NCBI GenBank assembly: GCA_023451375.1
Contig: JAEXZS010000020.1
Span: forward strand, 1 to 19,689
Length of the DNA stretch: 19,689 bases
Direction: 5' to 3'
Source: Pseudomonadota bacterium
Lineage (GTDB): Bacteria > Pseudomonadota > Alphaproteobacteria > Caulobacterales > Caulobacteraceae
A program made the translations under genes and the position numbers. Positions within the stretch are counted from its first letter, which is position 1. Each line of letters opens with the position of its first letter. Of this stretch, positions 7,807-14,267 are shown one piece after another. The notes below the pieces were generated by a model. That model saw nothing but the letters and a program-made list of their open reading frames with translations, had not been told where the DNA came from and did not search any database.

Positions 7807-8706
7807 TTACGACTTGGGGAACTTAGGGCCGAAGAGAGTGCGCCAAGCATCGATTGCTTCGCCGTTTTTGCCTTGGCGAGCCAGGTTGATCGCTAATGTG
7901 ACCTCCCGAGCAGCAGCCTCGAGCAAGGTCTTGGCGCGCGCCTTGCGGGCCGCATCCATGCTGTCGCTCACTGGCGGACCCAGCCCGGCCGGATCGGGCC
8001 ACGTGTCGTGAATGCGCGTAGCCAACGTAGCGAAAAGGCCTTGGAACTCGTAGTCGAATCGGCCACCCCAGCCACCGTGCAGGCAGTCCAGCGCCATGAC
8101 CTCGAGGAGGAACGATGGCTTCACGGGCTTCTCGCCGTGCTTGGGGTTGTTGTTCCAGTACTTGAGCATTCGCACAATACCCTTCCACTCGCCCGAGTAC
8201 GCCTTGTTGGCAGCGGTTGCCTTAGTCGCATGCTTCTCCGGGTTGGTCTTGATCCACTCTCCCGACGCAGTGTCGGGGATCTCGTAGTCATCGCCGGCGC
8301 GGAAGGCCGGAATCACGTCAACGCTTAGAATGCGATGGTTGGTGTTGTCGTCCGAATCCACGTCGACGCCAAAATCTACGTTGAGCGAGCGTGACTGTTT
8401 GCTGACCTTCTTCTGCCCGTACTTTTCCACAAGCGCCGTGTAGAAGGCATCGATCACCTCGGACGGTGCCTTGTCGCGATAGCCGCGCTCGCTGTCGGCC
8501 AGCTCGAAGAAGATGTCGACGTCCTTGAGCGGCTTGGTCTTGGTGTAGCGCGCGTACGATCCGGTCAGGAAGTCACGATAGACCTTGAACTTGCTGTTGA
8601 TGTGCTCACGCACCGCCGTGTGCCGGGCGATGGCGTTCTTCTTCTCGTTCTCGTTCAACTCCAGTCGCGACCGGAATTTCCGAAAGGCGTCATCCAAGCT
8701 GATCAT
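7807..8706 (-). CDS. cdnD: CD-NTase of CBASS, CdnD-type
   Basis: This enzyme would make the cyclic oligonucleotide alarm signal of CBASS, expected to be a cyclic trinucleotide because NucC is the effector. It is 299 residues from ATG 8706, whose first bases overlap the stop of the preceding gene (ATGA). The nucleotidyltransferase motif is clear: FLTGSYARYTKTKPLKDVDI with Gly49-Ser50 and metal ligands Asp62 and Asp64, and the third Asp in ILSVDVIPAF (Asp130). DTASGEWIKTNPEKH and RMLKYWNNNPKHGEKPVKPS follow, as in the Pseudomonas aeruginosa CdnD I remember. The frame is open further upstream but that part overlaps the HORMA gene and is not protein-like. In this class the enzyme is inactive until bound by a closed HORMA protein. 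Confidence 0.93.
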   Translation of the reverse strand: MISLDDAFRKFRSRLELNENEKKNAIARHTAVREHINSKFKVYRDFLTGSYARYTKTKPLKDVDIFFELADSERGYRDKAPSEVIDAFYTALVEKYGQKKVSKQSRSLNVDFGVDVDSDDNTNHRILSVDVIPAFRAGDDYEIPDTASGEWIKTNPEKHATKATAANKAYSGEWKGIVRMLKYWNNNPKHGEKPVKPSFLLEVMALDCLHGGWGGRFDYEFQGLFATLATRIHDTWPDPAGLGPPVSDSMDAARKARAKTLLEAAAREVTLAINLARQGKNGEAIDAWRTLFGPKFPKS

Positions 8707-9206
8707 CCGGTCTTTCTCCAGTAGGTGGTATTGGCACCCAGGCCCTGGTGCTCGACGGTGGTTCCTAGGCTCTGTGGCACCATCCCGGCCGCCGAATAGC
8801 CAGTAGCATCGCCCCAGCCGACCACGTCCGGCGCGCCAGGCGCGACGATGAGTAGAAGCGAGTAGCGGCACTGGCTCGGCACCAGCCCCGCCTTTGTGAT
8901 CGCATAGCGAAGCTGGGTCGTGTCGGTCCAGAACGATCCATCGCCGCCGGTCCAGCCGTAGCTGATTTCTAGGTCCCAGCGGAACACCATCGTGTCCGTC
9001 TTCGGGTCGATGATTTGAAGCTTCACCGAGCGCAGGTGTTGCGACTCCATCCAGGCGGTGAGGGCGCGCAGATTACTTTCCTTGTCCTGCACGAACTTCT
9101 GCGGATCCAGTCCACTGAAGAGCAGGATGTCCTTGAGGCTCTTAAGGATGTTGTCGGCAACGTAGCGGACCGAGTGTGTGTACGAGTAGACGCTGACGGT
9201 GGTCAT
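8703..9206 (-). CDS. cap7: Cap7, bacterial HORMA-domain activator of CdnD
   Basis: The 167-residue protein matches the bacterial HORMA protein (HORMA2/Cap7) that binds and activates CdnD in type III CBASS after capturing a peptide (closure motif) that signals infection. Visible hallmarks are VSVYSYTHSVRYVADNILKS at the N-terminus, DTMVFRWDLEISYGW, GGDGSFWTDTTQLRYAITKA (about residues 87-106) and the conserved tail SLGTTVEHQGLG...TYWRKTG, which would be the mobile safety belt. It starts at ATG 9206 and overlaps the gene before it by ATGA. It also overlaps cdnD by ATGA, so translation of HORMA and cyclase is probably coupled. Its assignment as Cap7 rather than Cap8 rests on the YWR tail and the SFWTDT motif. 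Confidence 0.88.
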   Translation of the reverse strand: MTTVSVYSYTHSVRYVADNILKSLKDILLFSGLDPQKFVQDKESNLRALTAWMESQHLRSVKLQIIDPKTDTMVFRWDLEISYGWTGGDGSFWTDTTQLRYAITKAGLVPSQCRYSLLLIVAPGAPDVVGWGDATGYSAAGMVPQSLGTTVEHQGLGANTTYWRKTG

Positions 9207-9676
9207 TTCAGCAGGCCCTCGAGGTTAAGGGTGAGCGCGTTGCCTGTCGTCGTCGCCGGCGTACTATCGGCGACCTCGAAACCGTCGGTGGCGTCTCGAG
9301 CCGTGATGCGCTTGCTCGAGCCAGCCAGCGCACGCTGCACCCACTCGAGGTCCTCAGCCTGGCACGGCAGCGATACCGACCAGTCGCCCTTCAGCGGGTC
9401 GAAGCCCAGCGCGTCTTCGCTTGCCTCCGCCTCGTCGAGCGCGTCTTCGTCGTAGGTACAGTACAACCGGGTGCGCGGACCGTCACAGGTCACCACAATC
9501 GGGGCCTGGCGCATGGAGCCGTCGCCGATCACACTCGCGACGATGCCGGTGACAGCCTCAAGTTCCGCGGCCGCGGTGGCGTTATTGTCCCGCGTTAGCA
9601 GCGCCATGATGAAGCGCCAGGTGGCGATCGAGTCCCGGTACGGGATGCTGCGGATGGTGCGGCGAACGGTGCTCAT
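9203..9676 (-). CDS. cap8: Cap8, second bacterial HORMA-domain protein
   Basis: This 157-residue protein resembles the second HORMA protein (HORMA3/Cap8) found in two-HORMA CBASS operons such as that of P. aeruginosa. Diagnostic blocks are TIRSIPYRDSIATWRFIMAL, VVTCDGPRTRLYCTYDEDAL (about residues 67-86) and ALGFDPLKGDWSVSLPC. After the folded part there is a Ser/Thr-rich linker and a hydrophobic tail, NALTLNLEGLLK, which could serve as a closure peptide for a partner HORMA domain; this last point is inference. It starts at ATG 9676 and overlaps both cap6 and cap7 by ATGA. No catalytic residues are expected in this family. Confidence 0.85.
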   Translation of the reverse strand: MSTVRRTIRSIPYRDSIATWRFIMALLTRDNNATAAAELEAVTGIVASVIGDGSMRQAPIVVTCDGPRTRLYCTYDEDALDEAEASEDALGFDPLKGDWSVSLPCQAEDLEWVQRALAGSSKRITARDATDGFEVADSTPATTTGNALTLNLEGLLK

Positions 9677-10587
9677 CGCTGCAGCCCCCCGTCGACGCGC
9701 ACCCGGCGGGCCCGGTCAAGCGCGGCGCGCAGCACCGGAACGGTGAGCTTGTTGGGATCGAGCGCGATGTCCAGCGAACTACTTAGCGCTGCCGCCACGG
9801 TCTTGCGGATGGCGCGCCCATCCAAACCCACCGCCGCATCGGCGCAATCGTCGATGCTCGCGGATCTCGCGAGCGCCGCTACCTTGGGGTAGGTTGCCGC
9901 CAGCCCCTGCAGGCACTCGATGAGGATCTGCCGGCAGGCCGTGCGATTGGGGAGCGGCACCTCCAGTACTAGGTCGCAGCGCGAGGTGAAGGCGCTGTCG
10001 ACCGCCTTCGGGAAATTGCTGGTTGCCACGAACAGAAGGTCCGGGTGCTTCTGCGCGAGGGCGTCCAACTGGATCAGCACGGCGTCGGTGGCGCGGTGAG
10101 CATCGATCGGATTGGCATCCATGCTCATCTTCGAGCGGTCGGCGGCCAGCGTCTCGACTTCGTCCAGCAGGACGATCGTCGGGCCCCGCAGCGCCGCCTC
10201 GGCAATACTCTTGGCGAACAGGTCCGTGACGGCGCGCTGGCTCTTGCCCAGCATGGCGCTGGTGAGCGAGTGTGGCTCGACTTCGAGGAGCCGGAAGGGC
10301 TGACCCTTGAAGGATTCGGCGATCCGGTGCGCCAGACCGCGTGCTAGGGAGGTCTTGCCCGTCCCCGGGAGACCAACCAGCAAAATCACGCCGTGGAGCG
10401 GAAGCACGGTCCGAGCAACCTTGCGGCGCACGGTAAAATTCAGGACAGCCTGCCCGAGCAGCTGCTGCTTGAGCGATTCCTCCAGGACGATCGAGTCCCA
10501 GAGCGCCCCTAGTTCCGGATCGGGGAGGGGGCGATCGACGTGGATGCCCTTGGCAGCATCCTGCGGTACGGCGGCGAGGTGGGTCAT
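9673..10587 (-). CDS. cap6: Cap6, Trip13/Pch2-like AAA+ ATPase
   Basis: Cap6 is the AAA+ remodeller of type III CBASS: like eukaryotic TRIP13 it opens HORMA proteins and so switches off the cyclase until phage infection overwhelms it. ATG 10587 is chosen because AAGGA lies six bases upstream and the residues encoded before it are low-complexity; this gives 304 residues. Walker A is GLPGTGKTS (72-80), Walker B IVLLDEVE (138-145), sensor 1 LLFVATSNF (Asn191), arginine finger region FTSRCDL (Arg203), and a sensor 2 style GLDGRAIRKTV follows. All residues for ATP hydrolysis appear intact. It lies 25 bases after the zinc-ribbon gene and overlaps cap8 by ATGA. Confidence 0.92.
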   Translation of the reverse strand: MTHLAAVPQDAAKGIHVDRPLPDPELGALWDSIVLEESLKQQLLGQAVLNFTVRRKVARTVLPLHGVILLVGLPGTGKTSLARGLAHRIAESFKGQPFRLLEVEPHSLTSAMLGKSQRAVTDLFAKSIAEAALRGPTIVLLDEVETLAADRSKMSMDANPIDAHRATDAVLIQLDALAQKHPDLLFVATSNFPKAVDSAFTSRCDLVLEVPLPNRTACRQILIECLQGLAATYPKVAALARSASIDDCADAAVGLDGRAIRKTVAAALSSSLDIALDPNKLTVPVLRAALDRARRVRVDGGLQR

Positions 10588-10612
10588 GCGAAGTCCTTCG
10601 AGGCAGCGGGAG

Positions 10613-10903
10613 TTACTCGACCCGGCGGGCGGCGACATTGCCACTGCAGCACAGGCACTTGAAGTAGGGGCCGTAGCGGCCGTCGATGCGGTCACCGAGC
10701 GGGCCGTCGCAGTCCGGGCACATCAGCCCCTCCCCGCGGTGCCACAGCCAGAACCGGTACAGCGGCTCGAGCGCCATCCCGCTGGCCAGAAGGATGCCGC
10801 TAAGGAAAACCCACCGGGGGAAGGCCGTCAGACCGGCCAGCAGGGGTGAGGCCCCGATGTTCTTCAGGACCCACGCTAGGACGAATGAAAGCGCCAAGAC
10901 CAC
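10613..10903 (-). CDS. Small membrane protein with C-terminal C4 zinc ribbon
   Basis: The 96-residue frame starts at GTG 10903; the ribosome binding site is weak, so the start is uncertain. Residues 2-19 and about 28-46 are hydrophobic helices (VLALSFVLAWVLKNIG and RWVFLSGILLASGMAL). The C-terminus is a four-Cys ribbon, MCPDCDGPLGDRIDGRYGPY followed by FKCLCCSGN, like the zinc fingers at the C-terminus of bacterial topoisomerase I. The likely topology places the ribbon in the cytoplasm. It reads in the CBASS direction and ends 25 bases before cap6, so it is probably the first gene of that operon. I know of no such component in described type III CBASS operons. It could be an accessory factor or an unrelated gene sharing the promoter. 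Confidence 0.7.
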   Translation of the reverse strand: MVLALSFVLAWVLKNIGASPLLAGLTAFPRWVFLSGILLASGMALEPLYRFWLWHRGEGLMCPDCDGPLGDRIDGRYGPYFKCLCCSGNVAARRVE

Positions 10904-11136
10904 CCGGCGGCACCAATGCCCGCAAATACATCCAGTCCAGCCGATCCATTACCCTTGCTCCTGTGGTCTAGGCGATCCGGACGCGGTCACCTGTGTCATC
11001 TGGTATAGGCTTGGCCGGTCTCGTAACTCGAGATTCGCCGGGCCCGTTGAGACTTAAGGCTCCACGGAAGGGCGGAATCCGATGCCGCGTCCGAAATTGG
11101 CATCGGGCGGAGCCTTATCTAGCGAAGGAGGGCGGA
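10904..11136. promoter_or_regulatory. Divergent intergenic region, promoters of CBASS operon and sigma-like gene
   Basis: This gap lies between divergently read genes and should hold promoters for both directions. I could not assign -35/-10 boxes with confidence. Its right part contains the nested inverted repeat described separately and ends with AAGGAGGG at 11125-11132, four bases before TTG 11137. Confidence 0.4.
11055..11117 (+). repeat. Nested inverted repeat in the leader of the sigma-like gene
   Basis: The outer arms TAAGGCTCC (11055-11063) and GGAGCCTTA (11109-11117) are perfect complements. Inside them CGATGCC (11080-11086) pairs with GGCATCG (11099-11105). In RNA this would give a two-part hairpin ending eight bases before the ribosome binding site. 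There is no T-tract, so it is not a typical terminator. It could be an RNA switch, a protein-binding site or the relic of a repeat element. Confidence 0.5.
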
Positions 11137-11418
11137 TTGGCGGATTCGACAGAGGTGCGTGTGGCCGGGGGGGGGCGTCGAACAGGTCGACGCCCTTGAC
11201 GCGATCACTGAGCAGGATCTGCGCTACCTAGGCGCGGTCGCTGCACGTCTGTGCATGGGCGACACCATTTCGGCAGAAGACTTGATGAACGAGGCCCTCG
11301 CGCGGACCTTGGCCGGTGACCGCGCCTGGCGCGACGACCTGCCGCTACGGACGCAGCTGATCAGCACGATGAAGAGCGTGCTGAGCGCCTGGCGCAAGGC
11401 CAGAACCAGGAACCCGGG
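11137..11418 (+). pseudogene. Sigma-factor-like gene, frameshifted at a G9 tract and truncated
   Basis: AAGGAGGG precedes TTG 11137, which starts ADSTEVRVAG. That frame enters a run of nine G (11166-11174) and stops soon after at 11199. One frame over, the natural continuation reads VEQVDALDAITEQDLRYLGA, then DTISAEDLMNEALARTLAGD and LRTQLISTMKSVLSAWRKAR. The last parts resemble region 2 of sigma-70-type or related helix-rich proteins. Removing one G would join both frames. After about 11418 the frame runs into an antisense transposase fragment, so the 3' half is lost. The gene is probably dead. A slippery G-tract under phase variation cannot be excluded for its intact ancestor. Confidence 0.45.
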
Positions 11419-11419
11419 T

Positions 11420-11545
11420 CGCCACAATGGCCCACCGCAGTCATCGAGCACACCGAGCCATTGGTCTTCAAATGGCGCTGGTAGTCACCGCTGCGGAATT
11501 GGCCGCCTCTGTAAGAATGTAGGATCATAGGGTCATCGCCCTGCC
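11420..11545 (-). mobile_element. IS3-family transposase fragment (scar)
   Basis: On the minus strand this stretch encodes MILHSYRGGQFRSGDYQRHL and then SVCSMTAVGHCGD. This is nearly the same as part of the intact transposase at 13.9 kb (ILHSDRGSQFRSGDYQHYLK and SMSAVGHCGD). The second catalytic Asp is changed to Tyr (HSD to HSY). Only about 40 codons remain, and neither end of an IS is visible. It is the debris of a related IS3-family element that broke the sigma-like gene. Confidence 0.75.
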
Positions 11546-11948
11546 TTGCTCGAAGGTGCGGCACGAAGGGCTGTAGGTGCCCAGCGTGATCAACGGCTCA
11601 TACTCGCCGTGGGCAAGCTTGCCGTACGGGTCGACACATCACGGTCCTAGACGGTGCGGGCGCTTGCTCATGCCCAAAGTGCGTCCGGAACGGGAAAGCA
11701 ATAGCAGGGCCACTCTTGGAGCACCTGATCAGCGACCAAACGGACTGCCCAATTCAGGTAAGAAGCTGAAGACTATGTTTCTGAGAAAAGCGTCTCTTCA
11801 CGTCCATTTGCCTTCTCGTTGAGGGTGAGAGCCAGAGCGGACCACCACTCAGCGAGGGCACGTCGCACTCTCCCCCGGCAGGCCCCTTACATGCGTCTGC
11901 CCTAGACAGGTAAGCTCGGCGTATAACGAAGCGAGCATCATCAAGAGA
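11546..11948. other. Gene-poor scrap region
   Basis: About 400 bases with no credible complete gene. On the minus strand a frame from ATG 11671 reads MSKRPHRLGP, a TGA, then CVDPYGKLAHGEYEPLITLG up to the IS fragment. This could be a decayed gene of unknown type. The rest shows no open frame with coding character. The promoter of the VOC gene should lie near 11900. Confidence 0.3.
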
Positions 11949-12620
11949 ATGCGCATACGGAAGCTCACACTCCCTACCACCGACGTCACTTCGGCTTCAA
12001 GATTCTTTGGAGAGGAACTGCAACTTAATCCTAGCGGTGCAGACGTTGCCATCGGCTGGAGCGTCATCGAACTCGTTGAACACGAATCTGCCAGCGCCGG
12101 CGGCGTTCACCTTGCCTTCAATGTCCCGTTCAACCGATTCCGTGCGGCAAAGGAATGGCTCCTGGAGCGGCGCCCACTCCAAACGGATATGAACGGTCGT
12201 GATGTCTTTGCGTTTGATGAGAGCTGGGACGCAGAGTCAATCTACTTCGCCGGTCCTGATGCCTCTATCTTGGAGTTGATTGCGAGACGTCGACTGCCCC
12301 CATCTGATCGACATGGACCATTCCATGGCAGCGAGATCCTATGCCTCAGTGAAGTGGGCCTAGCCACCTCCAATGTCGCTGCAGCTTGTGAGCATATGGT
12401 CGATGCCTTCGGCATTGAGCCATTAGGTGACCCACGCGAGGAGTTCGCGGCTCTTGGAGACGATGAAGGGTTGCTCATCGTCACGCACCGCGGCCGACCA
12501 TGGTTCCCCGAAGGACGTCAATTGCCCTGCGCATCCGGCTTGGTCGTTCACATTCAAACGCTGCGCCCAAGCTCTTTCGCTTCATCTGCAGAAGATAACT
12601 GGGCTGTGCACTCGAAGTGA
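11949..12620 (+). CDS. VOC-superfamily (glyoxalase/dioxygenase fold) protein
   Basis: The 223-residue protein starts at ATG 11949; the Shine-Dalgarno (AAGAGA) is weak and close. It looks like two tandem betaalpha-beta-beta-beta units: RKLTLPTTDVTSASRFFGEE with a later GPDASILELIARRR, then LSEVGLATSNVAAACEHMVD ending near GLLIVTHRGRPWFP and GLVVHIQT. This layout is typical of glyoxalase/bleomycin-resistance/dioxygenase proteins. Metal ligands of the family (His/Glu) are only partly recognisable (Glu in ILELIA), so substrate cannot be inferred. The last 18 residues look atypical, and a one-base change near 12568 would give a different C-terminus. It sits alone between two IS scars. Confidence 0.7.
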   Translation: MRIRKLTLPTTDVTSASRFFGEELQLNPSGADVAIGWSVIELVEHESASAGGVHLAFNVPFNRFRAAKEWLLERRPLQTDMNGRDVFAFDESWDAESIYFAGPDASILELIARRRLPPSDRHGPFHGSEILCLSEVGLATSNVAAACEHMVDAFGIEPLGDPREEFAALGDDEGLLIVTHRGRPWFPEGRQLPCASGLVVHIQTLRPSSFASSAEDNWAVHSK

Positions 12621-12628
12621 TGGGTAGG

Positions 12629-12651
12629 GGATGGCCCTGACATGGCCATCC
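12629..12651 (+). terminator. Hairpin just after the VOC gene
   Basis: GGATGGCC (12629-12636) and GGCCATCC (12644-12651) form a perfect eight-base stem with a seven-base loop, starting eight bases after the stop codon. No T-tract follows, so it is at best a weak or factor-assisted terminator. Confidence 0.4.
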
Positions 12652-12818
12652 TCAGGTCAGTGATTGGAAACTACGACCCTGGCCGCAACGACAGCCCCCA
12701 CTCCACTCAAGAGGCCGGGAAGAGCAAACTACGAAGCCTCAAAGGTCTGCTCAATGAACTCCGTCATACCGTAGTCTCGGTCCGACGTCCCCCCGCTTTC
12801 AGTAGCGGTCGGCTTTAG
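12642..12818 (+). other. Short open frame running into an IS end
   Basis: From ATG 12642 a 58-codon frame reads MAILRSVIGNYDPGR..., then KSKLRSLKGLLNELRHT, and enters the IS end at 12781. It might be the 5' end of a gene cut by IS insertion, or chance. There is no good ribosome binding site, and the start lies inside the hairpin after the VOC gene. No function can be assigned. Confidence 0.2.
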
Positions 12819-12957
12819 AGTCCGGGGTTAGGGTATCCGAGCCCGCCAGGGTTTTGCGTAGGCCTCCGGGGTGAGCCCGCCAAGCGCCTTCTTGGGCCGT
12901 TCCTCGTTGTACTCGCGGCGCCAGGTCTCGATGACCGTGCGGGCGTGCAGCAGGCTG
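12779..12957 (-). mobile_element. IS3-family (IS407-like) element, right-end remnant
   Basis: On the minus strand the sequence encodes LLHARTVIETWRREYNEERP then KKALGGLTPEAYAKPWRARI, ending at TAA 12828-12830. This is the typical C-terminus of an IS407-group OrfB. Beyond the stop, at 12782-12794, lies CCGACGTCCCCCC, which is identical to the terminal sequence of the IS starting near 19474, so it is the right inverted repeat. The rest of the element is missing: the intact IS3-family element beginning near 12959 cuts it, and no matching part is seen beyond 14182. Confidence 0.7.
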
Positions 12958-13014
12958 GGGGTTCACCCCCGTTTTCACGGACACTTACGAGACGGCCGAT
13001 GCAGGCCCTGAGGA

Positions 13015-13308
13015 GTGTTCACGTCGAAGCGAAGGAAGTTCAGTGCGGAGTTCAAGCGCGGTGCTGTTGAGCAGGCAAGCCAGCCGGGCGTCAGCTGCGC
13101 CCAGGTGGCCCGGGAGCTGGGGATTCGCGACCCCCTGCTGACCCGCTGGAAGCGGGAGGCGCAGAGCCAGGGCAAGGTGGCCTTCGGTGGCACCGGGACG
13201 CCCCGGGACGAGGAGCTGGCCGGGCTCAAGCGCGAGTTGGCCCGGGTGAAGAAGGAACGCGATTTTTTGCGAGAAGCGGCGACGTTCTTTGCCAAGGGAT
13301 CATCCTGA
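13015..13308 (+). CDS. IS3-family transposase OrfA (HTH protein)
   Basis: This 97-residue frame from GTG 13015 starts with KRRKFSAEFKRGAVEQA and VSCAQVARELGIRDPLLTRW, the helix-turn-helix that binds the IS ends. A leucine-zipper-like helix follows (ELAGLKRELARVKKERDFLR). AGGAG directly abuts the GTG, so the start is not certain. The end of the frame carries the T6G slippery heptamer that allows ribosomes to continue in the orfB frame and make the OrfAB transposase. Confidence 0.85.
   Translation: MFTSKRRKFSAEFKRGAVEQASQPGVSCAQVARELGIRDPLLTRWKREAQSQGKVAFGGTGTPRDEELAGLKRELARVKKERDFLREAATFFAKGSS
13263..13269 (+). promoter_or_regulatory. Programmed -1 frameshift site, T6G
   Basis: The heptamer TTTTTTG is read in the orfA frame as gaT TTT TTG, the exact X XXY YYZ register for a -1 shift. 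The -1 frame is open from here through the orfB start at 13317, so slippage yields an OrfAB fusion, as is usual in IS3-family elements. Confidence 0.75.
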
Positions 13309-13316
13309 GGTATCAG

Positions 13317-14177
13317 GTGATCGAACGTTGCCGCGACGAGTTTCCGATTCGACTGATGTGCCGATGCCTGCGGGTGTCGGCCAGCGGTTACTACGACTGG
13401 AGCAAGCGCTTGCCCAGTGCCCGTGAGCGCGACAACCAACGACTGCTCGGGCGGATCCGCGAGTTGCACGAGGATAGTCGTGGTGTGCTGGGGGCTGGCC
13501 GGATGCACGATGATCTGGTCGATGCAGGTGAGACGGCCAGCCTGAACCGGGTGGCCCGGTTGATGGCCGCCAACGGCTTGCAGGGCTGGCCTCGTCCGAA
13601 GCGTCGTGGTCAGCGCGGCCGCCCTGTCGTGACGCCCCCGGGCGTGCGCAACCTGCTGGAGCGGGATTTCACCGCGTTGGAGCCGGAGACCAAGTGGGTC
13701 ACCGACATCACCGAGCTCAAGACGGGCCAAGGCAAGCTGTATCTGTGCATCGTGCTGGACCTGTTCGACCAGCGGGTGGTGGGCTGGTCGATGCATCACC
13801 GGCAGGACCGGCACATGGTGATCCGGGCGGTGCAGATGGCGGTCTGGCAGCGACAAGGCACCGGCCCAGTGATCCTGCATTCCGATCGCGGCAGCCAATT
13901 CCGAAGCGGTGACTACCAGCACTATCTGAAGGACAACGGACTGATCTGCTCGATGAGCGCAGTCGGCCACTGTGGCGACAACGCCGCTTGCGAAGGCTTC
14001 TTCGGCATGCTCAAGCGCGAACGGATCTATCGCACGAAGTACCCGACACTCGATGCGGCAAGAGCGGATGTGTTCGAATACATCGAGCGGTTCCACAACC
14101 CGAGGATGCGGCGAAGGACCGCCAGGCAGGATTTGAAGTTCTCCACCCTTTCACAACCGTCCGTGGTGTCGGGGTAG
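13317..14177 (+). CDS. IS3-family transposase OrfB (DDE integrase core)
   Basis: The frame from GTG 13317 encodes 286 residues and lies in the -1 register to orfA; in the cell it is probably made mainly as the OrfAB fusion. The N-terminal part contains the HTH_21-like block RLLGRIRELHEDSRGVLGAG. The rve-type catalytic core follows, with Asp in KWVTDITELKTGQGK, Asp in VILHSDRGSQFRSGDYQ and Glu in NAACEGFFGMLKRERIY. The C-terminal DVFEYIERFHNPRMRRR is typical. The product cuts and joins the ends of the surrounding element. It is complete, with no stop or missing acidic residue. Confidence 0.92.
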   Translation: MIERCRDEFPIRLMCRCLRVSASGYYDWSKRLPSARERDNQRLLGRIRELHEDSRGVLGAGRMHDDLVDAGETASLNRVARLMAANGLQGWPRPKRRGQRGRPVVTPPGVRNLLERDFTALEPETKWVTDITELKTGQGKLYLCIVLDLFDQRVVGWSMHHRQDRHMVIRAVQMAVWQRQGTGPVILHSDRGSQFRSGDYQHYLKDNGLICSMSAVGHCGDNAACEGFFGMLKRERIYRTKYPTLDAARADVFEYIERFHNPRMRRRTARQDLKFSTLSQPSVVSG

Positions 14178-14267
14178 AACCCGGGTCAGTTCGCGAAAAG
14201 GCTCGGCCCAGGACGGAAGTTCTATCCGTAATCACCTGAAAGACAATCCGCCTAGGAGCATGAGGTG

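Larger units (their letters stand above)
12959..14182 (+). mobile_element. Intact IS3-family insertion sequence
   Basis: About 1.22 kb with two overlapping transposase frames and imperfect terminal inverted repeats. The left end (12959-12985) begins GGGTTCACCCCCG and contains CACGGACA. The right end (14157-14182), read inward, begins GGGTTCTACCCCG and contains CCACGGACGG. The orfB stop TAG lies inside the right repeat. Both frames, the frameshift signal and all three catalytic acidic residues are present, so it may be active. The exact tips and any target duplication could not be fixed by eye. Confidence 0.75.

Noticed and set aside
12560..12620. Possible frameshift at the C-terminus of the VOC protein
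   Set aside because: An alternative frame gives a slightly more natural ending, but the evidence is a handful of residues, too little to call a mutation.
12975..14096. 373-codon minus-strand frame opposite the IS transposase
   Set aside because: It is the mirror of orfA/orfB, whose motifs are unmistakable. The product is His/Ala/Leu-rich and unlike any family.
11408..14186. Shared GAACCCGGGTC at about 11410 and at the right end of the intact IS
   Set aside because: The core is a palindrome (ACCCGGGT), and the transposase fragment at 11420 is in the wrong orientation and position for this to be its end.
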